NCBI GenBank assembly: GCA_036971475.1
Contig: JBAIZL010000005.1
Coordinates: 234,007,369-234,071,368, forward strand
Length of the DNA stretch: 64,000 bases
Direction: 5' to 3'
Source of the DNA: Prosapia bicincta
Lineage: Eukaryota > Arthropoda > Insecta > Hemiptera > Cercopidae
The notes under the pieces were generated by a model that was not told the origin of the DNA, did no database searches, and saw nothing but the letters and a program-made list of their open reading frames with translations. This document shows positions 1 to 11,876 of this stretch, piece after piece (position 1 is the first letter of the stretch; the number at the start of each line of letters is the position of its first letter). Both the position numbers and the translations under genes were made by a program.

Positions 1-997
1 TTTTACATTAAACTACTGAAAGCAACTAATCACTTTGTGACCACTCTGCAGTAAGGTAACGAGCCACTGGTATGCACAATGATTTTACATTAAACTACTG
101 AAAGCAACTAATCACTTTGTGACCACTCTGCAGTAAGGTAACGAACCACTGGTATGCACAATGATTTTACATTAAACTACTGAAAGCAACTAATCACTTT
201 GTGACCACACTGCAGTAAGGTAACGAGCCACTGGTATGCACAATGATTTTACATTAAACTACTGAAAGCAACTAATCACTTTGTGACCACACTGCAGTAA
301 GGTAACGAACCACTGGTATGCACAATGATTTTACATTAAACTACTGAAAGCAACTAATCACTTTGTGACCACACTGCAGTAAGGTAACGAGCCACTGGTA
401 TGCACAATGATTTTACATTAAACTACTGAAAGCAACTAATCACTTTGTGACCACACTGCAGTAAGGTAACGAGCCACTGGTATGCACAATGATTTTACAT
501 TAAACTACTGAAAGCAACTAATCACTTTGTGACCACTCTGCAGTAAGGTAACGAGCCACTGGTATGCACAATGATTTTACATTAAACTACTGAAAGCAAC
601 TAATCACTTTGTGACCACTCTGCAGTAAGGTAACGAACCACTGGTATGCACAATGATTTTACATTAAACTACTGAAAGCAACTAATCACTTTGTGACCAC
701 TCTGCAGTAAGGTAACGAACCACTGGTATGCACAATGATTTTACATTAAACTACTGAAAGCAACTAATCACTTTGTGACCACGCTGCAGTAAGGTAACGA
801 GCCACTGGTATGCACAATGATTTTACATTAAACTACTGAAAGCAACTAATCACTTTGTGACCACGCTGCAGTAAGGTAACGAGCCACTGGTATGCACAAT
901 GATTTTACATTAAACTACTGAAAGCAACTAATCACTTTGTGACCACTCTGCAGTAAGGTAACGAACCACTGGTATGCACAATGATTTTACATTAAAC
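1..997. repeat. 82-bp tandem array, 12 copies plus a partial one
   Basis: The phrase TTTTACATTAAACTACTG recurs exactly every 82 bases (1, 83, 165, and so on to 985). The twelve complete units are almost identical. They differ mainly at two places: ACTCTG, ACACTG or ACGCTG before CAGTAAGG, and CGAGCC or CGAACC before ACTGG. The array breaks off inside the thirteenth unit at 997, and its left end lies outside the window. No reading frame is conserved, so this is a mini- or macrosatellite. Confidence 0.97.
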
Positions 998-2825
998 AAA
1001 AATTATAAATAAAGGTAGCCTAATGATTAAGCTTACAATTCAAAAGAAATTCTGTTGCTGTGAACAATAACTTTCGAGACAGTTACGCCAACGCATTCAA
1101 CTCCGAAGCTTTCCGAATTAATGTTTTTTTTTAGTAGTTTCTTAAGAAAGGCGCTCTAACTGCCTCCCTCCTGGCTGCATGACCCCCAAGAACATTTACA
1201 TCAAGAGACAATTACGATGTTCAGGAGTGCGAAATAATATAAGCAAGTCCACATCGTGGGACAACCGAATCGCATTGGCATTTGGTTCTCGTATTCCCAT
1301 CGTTCTCCTCCAGAGTACGCGACGATGTTTTGTACTAAAGCTTGACATTCCATGCTAGTACATCCAGATCCGCAGGAGGCAGAAAGCAACCTCTATAGTC
1401 TACACAGAATACAAAACAAGATCATACTTACAGAGTATAAGAACTAACAAATAATATACACGAAAGTCTTGTCTAACCAGATACATCAAAGCGTGTCATA
1501 ACTCTTGCCTATCTACAGAGTAGTGCCATGTGTCAACGTAGCGCGACCTATTAGTATCCACAGACATCTCTCTATCATCCGTAGAAGAAACGTTGTCCAC
1601 GCGGACTGATCACTTCTTTCCTTGTACCAAGAGGTTTCATGCCTCTACCTCAAACAGTATTTGTATTCTACCATCCTTCTACATCTACATTCTTACACAG
1701 AGGAACACCTCTCTAAGACAGCAGTAAACACCAGAGTTACTACAAGATTCTGCTAATGTGAATCAGGATTCTAACACAGCTTCCAAACTCGGCAGTATTC
1801 CTATATATAACATCCTGTCCACATCCATTACAATTGTAGTGTCTTATACCTTACAATACATTCGGAAGTGTGTTTTACTTATAACTGTAGAAGATAGAAA
1901 GATGGTGAAAAATAAGAATGGAGACAAGGATCACCTGTGTTTAGACTCTAGCTTCTTCTCAAAAAACACAAAGATCCTTATATAGAATAATCTTCGATCT
2001 AGACATCTGAAATCTCGAATCTCACGAATCCAACCTCAAACTTGTGATTCCGATCCGAGTTACTAGTGTCAGGCCCGAAACGGCGGGCTTAGTAACTCTC
2101 CAAGAGTCTTGCAACATTGCTGTAAGACCTGGAATGCTGAACAGGCTATGGGATGATATGAACTTTACGGGACAGACACTTCCGCTTTTCCAGAGACACT
2201 AGAAACCAGAAGAATCTTCTAACGCCCAAGTTACCGTACCTCCGATTAGTTTGGTCCAGGTAGTGCAATCGGACATTTATCCACTCTTAGTGGCCTTACC
2301 TAGTTGCAGGACTCTCAGATCAGTCCCAGTTGGGCAAAAACCCAACCCGTGAGACCTTCAGAGCAATAATAAAACCCTTCATGTTGTGACCTTCACTTGC
2401 AGGTAGACCTACTGACGCAAACTTGATCGTGTGACACGCAAAGCCTCTCGCTGATAGTCTCTGAAGTAAAACTGCTATCGTGCGAGAGTGTTGGGTAACG
2501 CTGGAGAAACGCCGCTGCCGTTACAACAAAGCATTAACCATTGTTACCAACTCCGCGCTGACTTTCATTTCTTGCTTAACTTTGCTCTTAGACTCCTTCT
2601 TTGTTGACAGCTATTATTTTGTTTTTCTTTTAATCTTTTAGCTATTTATAGCTCGTTCATTTATTTTTAAACTGTTGCAATTAAACTTTCGCAACTATAT
2701 ATACTGCTTTTTTGTTTTTGTTAAGAGCGGAGCTTTTAATTCTACTGAGTCTCAATATGTTCTTGGGAAAATATATTGAAAAACAAATATTTCAGCTGGA
2801 TTTTTAAAAGCGTTTTAAAATAAGT
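998..2825. other. No recognisable feature
   Basis: I see no gene or mobile element here. Short open frames at 1201-1389 (-) and 1758-1985 (+) resemble no family I know and lack splice context. A somewhat GC-richer stretch lies at 2040-2530. Confidence 0.4.
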
Positions 2826-3645
2826 CTTTCAAACGCCAGAATTTGACAGTAAAAGAGACAAATACAAAACCACAAAACTAAATCAGTTCGCTAATAATTT
2901 AAAAGATTAAAGTTTGACAGTAAAAAAGACAACAACGGGCCAACTAAAAATTACAAAACTAAAAGAATTCGTAAATAATTTCAAAGGTCAGAGTTTGGCA
3001 GTAAAAGAGACTAGTACAAAACCATAAAACTAAGAGTTCGCAAATAATTTAAAAGATCATAGTTTGTCAGTAAAAGAGACACGTACAAAACCACAGAAAT
3101 AAAAGTTCGCAAATAATTTAAAAGATCAAACCACAAAACTAAGAGTTCGCAAATAATTTAAAACGCTAGAGTTTGACAGTAAAAGAAACAAAAATACAAA
3201 ATCACAAAACTAAAAGGTCGCAAATAATTTCAAATGCCAAAATTTGAGAGTAAAAGAGACAAATACAAAACCACAAAACTAAACGAATTCGCAAATAATT
3301 TAAAAGATCATAGTTTGGCAGAAAAAGAGACAATAACGAGGCAAATACAAAACTAAAAGACTCCGCAAATAATATAAAAGGTAGGAGTTTGGCAATAAAT
3401 AGACAATAAAGAGGCAAATACAAAATTAAAAGACTCCGCAAATAATTTAAAAGGCAGGAGTTTGACAGTAAAAGAGACAACAATGAGGCAAATACAAAAC
3501 TAAAAGACTCCGCAAATAATTTAAAAGGTAGGAGTTTGACAGTAAAAGAGACAACAATGAGGCAAATACATAACCACAAAACTAAAATGGTTCGGAAATA
3601 AATTAAAACACTAGAGTTTGGCAGTGAGACGATAACGGTTAAAGT
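2826..3645. repeat. Diverged minisatellite, unit about 66-82 bp, roughly 11 copies
   Basis: The phrase TTTGACAGTAAAAGAGAC, with small changes such as TTTGGCAG, recurs at irregular spacing. It is joined to CAAATACAAAACCACAAAACTA and TTCGCAAATAATTTAAAAG. Units have drifted and carry deletions. The long frame on the minus strand at 3202-3675 is a by-product of this repeat and is not a gene. Confidence 0.85.
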
Positions 3646-5230
3646 ACAAATGTATAATAGCTTTCGGAAATTCATTACTTAAATAGGCATTTCGTAATGA
3701 AAATAAAAAAGCGAAATCCACAGAGTAGTGCTTGCAACATTTCTCTTCGCAAACACAGTTACCGTTGTTAAATGTCACAAGTCTGACTTTTACGAGTCAT
3801 GTCGTGTGAGTGGAAGACATCAGGCGTAAACAGAACTCGGTATTAACTCTTCGCCTTCTATAACATAGTAAAGTAGTTCTCACTCTTTCAAGTCAAACTG
3901 TTATGTTATTAAATTCTGGGACAATGAGAAGACAACTTTTTTTTAATTTTCCAAAATTCACACCTTTTGGCAGTTACTGTTATAAAATCACAGGTTCAGT
4001 CACACTTATTATGACTTGAGCATGAAACCGCCTCAATGAAAAATGCACACAGTGACAATGTAAATAGGACATGCGGAGTAACGCGTTCCGCGCGGCGGCT
4101 CCACGTCTAGCAGAATATCGAACCAACGCAGCGGTTACACTTGTACGGTGCTGTTTTCGACTCGTTCGCCACGCTCCACTTATAGCCAACCACAGCAAAT
4201 CAATCCCTCACGACTCTATTTTTGGTAATATTTCTCCAATCGGCTGTGCTTTCTTCGTCGATAGTGTTATCCATAAAAGTCTCCAATTCTCCGTAGAAGA
4301 GAAAGTGGATTTCTACGGTCAATGTTAATCGTATTAAATTTATTGAAGTAATTAAACTGAAATTCAACTAAGAGGCAAAAACAATAAACAAAAGATAAAA
4401 AATATATCTACGGAGCCTTCCATGACTCTATAGGCAATATTACAACAGGTCTTGTTGACAATAAAGCATACCCTGCGCCTAGCACTGTACAGCAATATAA
4501 GCGCATGGAATAATAACAATTGCAATACGCAATGAAAATAATTATTAGGTTTTCCCTTTTATACGAATTAATAGAGAAAAAAAAACAAGTGTTGTAATCG
4601 GACACGGACCATCTATATTTATAGAATATTATGTCCTGAGTGTACAGCCTAAAGTATAATAGGGTCTTGAAGTTTTAAGTGTACATTTGCTTCGTAATTT
4701 AACTAAGTGCAAAACTAAAACGTAATAAAAACTAATATTGCAAAATTTTAATATCAAAAGGCAACAATTATGAGATTTAAAAATCAAAATAGAGCCTAAA
4801 CTATAACAAATAGAAATTTGAAACTTAGTCAATTACCTTTTTTTGTAATGTAAGAGTACATGCACACTAAGAAATGATTTTGCAAAATTTTTATTTTATA
4901 TGACAGAAATAAAAGGTTTTTGAGAACAGAATACCTAATTCCATAAGATATACATAAAGTGTACTCGGGTTGAATGACTGAAAAAAATCAACCTGTGTTT
5001 TATATTATATAAAGGTAAAATTAAACTTGAAAATTTATCAATTAATTTCTTTATAATGGAAGTTCCCATTAAGAAAGAATTCCAGCATTTTAATACCAAA
5101 AGGCAAAAATTGCGAGTTAACAGACTGACTTAAAAATCAATGTAGTAAAAATCATAGCTTAAACTATAAAAGCTTGATTTAGAAAAAGAAATTAGTAAAC
5201 CAAATTACATCTCAAAAAATGTGTTCAAAG
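3646..5230. other. No recognisable feature
   Basis: AT-rich sequence. A somewhat GC-richer patch at 4070-4330 has short overlapping frames on both strands without recognisable similarity. Confidence 0.35.
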
Positions 5231-5291
5231 AATAATAATAATTACTATGAAGTTAATTAGAATCTACGGAAGAAAAATGTATTTTATTTAA

Positions 5292-6889
5292 AATGTGATA
5301 AAAGTAACGCTATCGTACTTATGGATAAATTGGAGTATAGAGAAATAGTAGAGGAAATGCTTAAAATAGGACCATATTCAACAATTAATCGAAATCCTAT
5401 AGTAAAATTTATTAGAAGTGTCAACGAAACCTTAAAAAATTGTAAAACTGTAGTGGACAGTGAACTAAAAAGAAAATTAACCGTTTCAAACCCATTATTA
5501 CCACGATTGTATTGTTTACCAAAAGTCCATAAGGAAGGAAGGAAAATGCGACCAATAGTATCTGGGATCAATTCCCCAACATATTTAATTGCTAAGTGGT
5601 TGCTACCACGCCTCCAACAGTTTGTTCCGCCTCCATCAGCAGTAAAAAATACGTATGAATTTCTTAATAAGGTTAAGGATTTATGTATTTCGTCCTGTGA
5701 ATACCTTGTTTTGTTTGATGTTGTATCGCTTTATCCAAGTGTACCTATAGATAAAACAGTCGAATTAATGAAAATTTGGTTAGAAAATTTAGGATGTAGT
5801 ACAAATGAAGTGGATGAATATATTTCACTTATTAATTTATGTATTGTTCAAAATTGTTTCCAGTTTAACAATAAATTTTACACCCAGAAGGAAGGCACCG
5901 CTATGGGTAACCCTCTATCAAGTTTTTTAGCCAACTTTTTTATGAGTCATTTCGAAATGAATGCGAAAAATACCTTGAAATATTTTCCTAGAGTATGGCT
6001 GAGATACGTGGATGACGTGTTTGCAGTGTTTGACAGTGAACAAAGCCTGGACAAGTTTTGTAAAGCAATAAATGGTTTTTTCCAAGTATACAATTTACGG
6101 TTGAAATAGAAAAAGAGGAGTGTTTACCATTTTTAGATGTTTTAATATCAAGAAAAAACAATACTTTAATTTTTAATGTTTATAGAAAACCAACTCACAC
6201 AAGCAGATTTATTACCAGTGATTCATTTCACACAATATCACATAAAAAAAAGCACCTTTCAATTCTATGGCGCATCGCTTAATTAATTTGCCTTTATCAG
6301 AGGAAAATTATAAAAATGAGCTGAATTACATTTATAGCGTAGCAAGGTTCAATGGATATAGTAATGTGTTTATAGATGAAATTCACAAAAAGATGAAAAA
6401 TAAGACAATAAAAAATCAGAGAAGCACGTTATTAAGGGATTTAAAAGGAAAAAATGGGTAAAAATAACAAACCATCCACCGCTGTCTAATAAAATTAGAA
6501 AATCTCTAGGAAAATATAGTAATTTGAATGTTACAATTGCCACTGCTAATAACCTAAAGATGCCATACCTAATGAAGAAAAGTCAGGAATCTACTGCTTG
6601 AAGTGTAGCGAGTGTCCTCTGAAATAAATAGGCCAAACAAAAAGAAATATTAAAACTAGGCCTAAAGAACATTTTCCCCACATTAAATATAATAGACCAG
6701 AAAAATCTGCGGTGGCGAAGCATTGTTTAGAGGAAGAGCACGAATTTAAAGTAGACGATGTAACCTTGTTAAAAAACGTTGTTAAGTGTAGTGAATTGGA
6801 TGCATGGGAAACTTTGTATATTAATAAGAATAAAAATAATATTGTAAACAACGAGTCAGGCCCTATTCCAAATTCTATATTATTGTAAT
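5292..6889 (+). pseudogene. Decayed Penelope-like element: reverse transcriptase plus GIY-YIG endonuclease
   Basis: A PLE reverse transcriptase frame is open to 6109. It carries a region resembling KADKGNAIVL upstream of 5321, then YCLPKVHKEG, LFDVVSLYPSVP, EGTAMGNPLSSFLANFFM and the catalytic LRYVDDVFAVFD near 6000-6030. Translation then changes frame near 6075 (the new frame reads IQFTVEIEKEECLPFLDVL). It changes again in an A-run near 6250, where NSMAHRLINLPLSEENYKNE resumes, and once more near 6455. A GIY-YIG domain follows at 6585-6889 (GIYCLKCSECP, then IGQTKRNIK, ending at TAA 6887-6889). The tyrosine codon of YIG is a TAA stop. The 5' end is truncated, so the copy cannot move by itself. 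PLEs copy RNA into DNA using RT and GIY-YIG activities; here the family is clear and the copy is broken. Confidence 0.92.
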
Positions 6890-7315
6890 TAGCGTAACAC
6901 TAAGAGAAAAAAATAATAAAATTTATTGTAACTTTTAGGTTAAATATTTTGACATAATAATAATGTGTAATATTAATTATCTATTTTGTTTATATGTAAT
7001 TATGTTGTATGTTACAAATTTTATTGTAATTATTGAGTTATGTACAAAATTCCCTTGTTGTATCATGTTTAAAGTAGGGTTAGTATCTGTTGTTTTGACA
7101 AGTGGGCGTGGCAACGCCTACTGTAAAAATACGGAAGTGTAACCTTGCTTTCACCCTAGTTGTAAGTTAGAGTTTGTAGTAGTAACACTCACTGATGATG
7201 ATGACTTGGTCATTGAAACGCGTATGAGTAAATAAATGAATAATTTGTGAGTTTTCTGTATGTTTTTATTTGTTTTTAACATAACCTCACAAGCTAAGCT
7301 CAAAGAATATTTGTT
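6890..7315 (+). mobile_element. 3' terminal region of the same PLE
   Basis: AT-rich non-coding tail after the GIY-YIG stop, containing the hammerhead motif at 7187-7229 and ending near AAGCTAAGCTCAAAGAA. The last 80 or so bases recur in inverse orientation at 36618-36706, which supports this end as part of the element. Confidence 0.75.
7187..7229 (+). ncRNA. Hammerhead ribozyme of PLE 1
   Basis: All parts of a compact hammerhead are visible in order. They are stem I strand ACTCA (7187-7191), core CTGATGA (7192-7198), stem II GATGAC with loop TTG and partner GTCATT, core GAAA (7215-7218), a four-base self-complementary CGCG in the stem III position, cleavage triplet GTA, and closing stem I strand TGAGT (7225-7229), a perfect partner of ACTCA. 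Such minimal-stem-III hammerheads are known from the terminal repeats of Penelope-like elements and are thought to act as dimers. The position downstream of the PLE reading frame agrees. Confidence 0.87.
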
Positions 7316-7797
7316 CATTCTGAGTGTTTATAACTATATCGAATTTCATATACTTTGTACTAACCTTCCGCTTGACAAAACACGCCACAATGATACGTCT
7401 TAAAATTAAAGACACCAAATTAATCGTATACACAACACGACAAATACAAACAATCGGAAGTACTCCGAGCTCCTATAAAGAACAGTGAAATTTAAAAATA
7501 TATATAAACACAATTTTGGATTCAACTAACTAAAAACTGCCTTAATTCATCCCCAATTCCCTACTCCCCAAAATAATAAAAAACAAAAATCGTAAACAAC
7601 AAAATAACAAATAAAACAAATACAAAGTAATCAAAAAAAAATAACAACAAACAGAAATAATAAATAAGGCAATAGATATTATGGTAGCTGATCCAACCCT
7701 CCCCAAGGCAAAGAAAACTTGGACCCAGCTGCTACCACTGTTACTGACTGGTGACATATACATATCGGCGTTGTGTGTGACATATATATCATTAATG
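7316..7797. other. AT-rich spacer
   Basis: No gene seen. The part from about 7540 may be the 3' untranslated tail of the R2-like remnant on the minus strand. Confidence 0.3.
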
Positions 7798-8680
7798 CTA
7801 TCCGATACTTTTAGCCGCTTCATCGCTCTTCCGTAACGAGAAGATATCCTCAACAGCCACGACCTCATCGTTACCCTTCTGCCATGATCCTAGAACCCCT
7901 ACCACTGAGCCATCAAGAATGACTTGTGATAGGAGCTCCTCCACCAATTTCAAATATTTGTAAACTTTGCCACTAAGTACCTCTACCAGAGACTGGTAGC
8001 GATTTTCAATGAGGACACCCACATCAATGATCAAAATTGACTTTTATCCCTCGTTCACCACCACCAAGTCAGGCCACACATTTGATATCATACCTGAGAC
8101 AATTCTGTTAACGCGAACATCATCGGTCCACCGCAGCAACGCCTTCGATTAGCGTCCCAAAATTGTAAGGTCCTTTAGGCAGTGGTCAAGCACACGTGTC
8201 CGTGACTCAGACGCATATGCACCACCTATCAAACTTTCCAAATCTACGGCAGCGGTACCATCCCCTGCTGGGCTCTGAAGACGAACCTCCAGTCGGCAAA
8301 TCAAGTGTAACGTCCAGTGCGAAGAAAATGATTTGAAGTGTCGCATCGAATCGACACAACGACCACCTTTCCTCGGTCCGCCTTCCCTAACAACAGCTCG
8401 CAGTCATAGCGTAAGAACCTGGGGGCGTTACCCCACGTTACCCCAATCCGCCCGATGGGGTATTTTCCATTCTCTGCCGAAATGTCCATCATGTGTCTCT
8501 GTCAAGTTGCTAGCAAGGTCTTCGGATGGCACGTAGTCCGATTCGTGTAAAAACATTACAGCCCACACGGATTTCTTCATACGAACTAGATTTCGACAGA
8601 TGACCTATCGATAGGCCCGAATGATCGCGGTTACGTCCACCTGGTCCGTTAGAGGAAAGAGTTCAGCCTCTTCTTTATTA
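7798..8680 (-). pseudogene. Degraded R2-like non-LTR element, C-terminal restriction-like endonuclease region
   Basis: Read on the minus strand, 8110-7798 gives WPDLVVV, then IIDVGVLIENRYQSLVE, then KVYKYLKLVEELL and VVGVLGSW. This is the pattern of the C-terminal PD-(D/E)xK endonuclease region of R2-type retrotransposons, which nick the target site. The stretch between 8680 and 8110 is degraded coding sequence with several stops and frame changes, for example a stop between VVVNEG and KSILIIDV. No RT domain is left, so this is a 5'-truncated relic. R2-like is my reading of the motif order; a related site-specific clade is possible. Confidence 0.6.
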
Positions 8681-8806
8681 AAATTCCATAAAAATATATT
8701 ATTTATTTGAAAAAAGCAAAAAATGGAATCTCAAATAATGAAGTTACTGCTCTGCCCGTACTAAAATACAATAATAATAAAAACCCCCACTAATGTACAA
8801 CAACAA

Positions 8807-8826
8807 CGCGCGCGCGCGTGTGTGTA
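8807..8826. repeat. Short CG/TG dinucleotide run
   Basis: A (CG)n tract passes directly into (TG)n: alternating purine-pyrimidine DNA. Confidence 0.9.
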
Positions 8827-8947
8827 TTTGCATAACCTAAAAGTATTTTTAAAAATTTCTAAATAATTTGTTATTATAGATTACAACTTTCAGTAAATAA
8901 CATTAAAAATAAACAGAAATAAGCAAACATTAACTTGTCGTTAGTTT

Positions 8948-9350
8948 TGGTGTTCTATGCTCCTAAATGTTTGTTACAAGTCACGTCACTCTTCCAATCT
9001 GTGTGTTAGGTTAACCTAAACACTTGTCTTCTTTTAACAATATTTGGTGGTTTATACTCCTAAATGTTTGTCACAACCCACTTGACTCTTCCAGCCAGTG
9101 TGTTTAGTTAACCTAAACTCTTGTCTCCTTTTACCATTATTTGGTAGTTTATAGTCCTAAATGTTTGTCCCAAGCGACGTGACCAATCTGTGAGTTAGGT
9201 TAACCTAAACACTTGTCTTCATTAACTATTATTTAGTATTTCCAAACTAAATGTTTGTCCCAAGCGACGTGACTTCCAATCTGTGAGTTAGGTTAACCTA
9301 AACACTTGTCTTCATAACTATTATTTAGTAATTCCAAAGTACAGTTCCAG
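8948..9350. repeat. About 100-bp tandem repeat, four copies
   Basis: Units contain TCCTAAATGTTTGT, then an AAGCGACGTGAC-like segment, then TTAGGTTAACCTAAAC and CTTGTCTTC. The TTAACCTAA core falls near 9010, 9112, 9200 and 9293. Copies have drifted by small indels. Confidence 0.85.
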
Positions 9351-9731
9351 ACAGTAATTATTAACAAATAAATACTGCAAGTCTGCCACTATCGTCGGAA
9401 TAACGTAAACTCTTAGTGTCGGTATTCATTCCAGCGTTCCGTTTCAATAAATCCTAATGGCAAATAGCTTTTCTGTATATGTTTGATCGAACACAACCTT
9501 GGCGAACGCTCGACAAATCTTAATTTCTTTGTTTACAACCTTGACTTTGGAGTTTAGTTCCAGTACAATTCGGTTATCATGTAAAGTCTAGACTGTCTTT
9601 GTTCCTGAGAAGTTTATATAACTTTTCATGCCGCGATTTATCAAACATTTTGTTCAAAATCTATAGAACATAAATATTGTTATTATAACTTTGAGCAAAT
9701 GTGGTAATTTTTTCTCATAAAACCTCTCCTT

Positions 9732-9912
9732 CACAAAAATCTTTTATTTAAATCATGACGTACAAATTTGATTGCAAAGCAATCATCTGTTAGAGGAAAG
9801 TACTACAAGACTAACTCTTTATGTTTCAGAGTTAGTCTTGTAGCAATTTCCTAAGAAGATGAATGCTTTGCAATCGAAATGAACATCAGGATTTAAATAA
9901 AATGTTTTTGTG
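9732..9912. repeat. Imperfect 180-bp palindrome (hairpin element)
   Basis: CACAAAAATCTTTTATTTAAAT at the left is matched in reverse complement by ATTTAAATAAAATGTTTTTGTG at the right. The inner arms (TACAAGACTAACTCT and AGAGTTAGTCTTGTA) are perfect. The arms are about 85 bases with a few mismatches. It resembles a fold-back MITE without coding capacity. Confidence 0.8.
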
Positions 9913-11176
9913 GTTAATAGGTTGTATTTATTTATAATAATAAAGCTCTTGGTTGATGTCTATACCCTTGTGCATTTACAATGCAAACAATGAACAAAAC
10001 CAGTGTAGTCGATTAGCAGATGTACGTTTAAACATTGATACGAAGTTTAAAAGATTACGTTTTAATTAAGCCAGGTTGGATTAAAATCAAATTAAAGTGT
10101 ATTTTATTACGTACAAAACGTCTAGTGGCGCATTGGTTTTATTTTATTTTATATTTGGAAATTGGTTCTGGACAACATCTAATCACAGGTTATAGTTTAA
10201 GGCGTGACCAGGGGGCGTGGCATTTCTTAACAAATTACAATGAATAAATTAAGTGTGCGATACCCTCTACAGCCAATTTAATATATAATGAACAAGCGTT
10301 ATGTACAACCTTCTAAAACGAAAGTTTATCCTGAAATATATTTGGTGAAAGTATAATTTTATGTAATTTTTTATGTTTATAAGTTAAAATGTTTTTTAAG
10401 ATGTTCTCGTTACACGAGCTTACAAATATACGTTTAATAGCTCTTACATAATAGTAATACTTTTTATGCGGTGAGTATATTTATTTTCGTATTTTGTTTA
10501 TATAATTTAGAAATCATTTTATATGTATTTTACAGGAGTAAATTCAGATTCCTTGGATCTAATTAACAGAAGCTACATCCTGTTACGACAATAACAGTGT
10601 TAGTCTGAATAATCCAGTGTTGGTTTCGAGTTCAGGATTCTTTAGGGCTACACAGATTAACGAGAAATTTGGACAATATGTAGAAAATGGCTCAAGAAAC
10701 AAAAGGTATGATAGACCGATGTGGACTTTAACCCCAGGGGTTTGCGCCACCCTTCTTAGAGGTGAACATTTTTACGCTAAAAAACTGCAATAAATTGATG
10801 AATAGGTTAATCCAGGAAAAATATATTAGTTTCAATATGTTTCTTGAATTATTTACGATTGAAATTGCAATGTTTATAAAACTCATTTTTAGCGGCTTTT
10901 CAAAAATCATTCAAAAACAGTAAAAAAACAATATAACAACGTTTCACAACGTATAAATAATATAACGTTATAACAATAACATTATATGATATATGAAGAC
11001 TATAAAAACATACAGTAATTTTTCCTCTCTAGATACAATAAAAACCGACATGTGCATAGGTCTACAGGGATAGCTTGCATGTTCATCGAAAACCAGAGTT
11101 GGAACATTCTGCTTAAAGTAAAGCAAGAACGGAAGATTTCTCAAGGAAGAAGCAAACAATGTTTTTTATTATAATA
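9913..11176. other. No recognisable feature
   Basis: AT-rich sequence; the frames at 10035-10247 (+), 10728-10910 (-) and 10968-11159 (-) show no known family. Confidence 0.35.
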
Positions 11177-11363
11177 CTTTAAAAAAAAACTTACAATTTG
11201 CTTCAATAAGTCATTACAACGGATGAGGTATTATCGCTAAAACAGAAGTTGAGCTTTAGCTTCTGACAAACTTTAAAAAAAACTTACAATTTGCTTCAAT
11301 AAGTCATTACAACGAATGAGGTATTATCGCTAAAACAGAAGTTGAGCTTTAGCTTCTGACAAA
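11177..11363. repeat. 93-bp tandem duplication
   Basis: Two near-identical units starting CTTTAAAAAAAA at 11177 and 11271 and ending TTAGCTTCTGACAAA. A third partial start follows at 11364. The copies differ by one A in the A-run and one G/A change, so the duplication is recent. Confidence 0.93.
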
Positions 11364-11691
11364 CTTTAAAAAAAACTTAAGTTCGCTTTTAAGACCTTGT
11401 TTTATACTAAAAGTTTATATCTGATTCCCTAATTCAATGTCATATATATGTTCTAGGGGCGGTCGATCCAGTGATTTTAACGGATCGGTGATTCTAGTGA
11501 CAGCGCCAGGCTTGGAACAGACTTTAGTACCGGTGACAAGGTAGCTCTGTATGTGCCAATAACAGGCAGGCAAACCATACCGGTGAAATGATTCCATATC
11601 TCGCTTTTTTTTGGAAGATTCATTTAATTTTAAAATAAACTCCTACGAAATTAAGAAAAAAACTACCGAGTGCGAAATAGCGTCTTCTGTA
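11364..11691. other. Spacer before the satellite
   Basis: Contains a 60-residue minus-strand frame (11415-11597) without recognisable similarity. Confidence 0.3.
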
Positions 11692-11876
11692 CACTTGTCG
11701 CCAGTGACAGCGACAATTCAACCAATAGTAGCCACGGTAAAATATCAGAAACTTTCTAGCCAGGAACAACGTCGTTTTCCCCATCTACAACAGAGACAAA
11801 CTCCGATCGATCCATTGTCACTGGTAATGGCATTGTCCATATTTTATCACTTGTGCCACCAACGACAAACGAATAT
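11692..11876. repeat. Left, diverged unit of the 154-bp satellite
   Basis: From about 11770 the sequence matches the satellite unit seen after 12523 (CGTCGTTTTCCCC, CGATCGATCCATTGTCACTGG, CACTTGTGCCACCAACGACAAA). Before that the match is weaker. The unit ends at AAACGAATAT, where a retrotransposon copy begins, and the missing rest of the unit resumes at 12523. Confidence 0.85.

Noticed and set aside
1..997. Regular repeats resembling a CRISPR array
   Set aside because: The whole 82-bp unit is repeated; there are no unique spacers and the context is eukaryotic.
3202..3675. 157-residue minus-strand frame, hydrophobic and internally repeated, possible membrane protein
   Set aside because: It coincides with the diverged minisatellite; the peptide repeats simply mirror the AT-rich DNA repeat.
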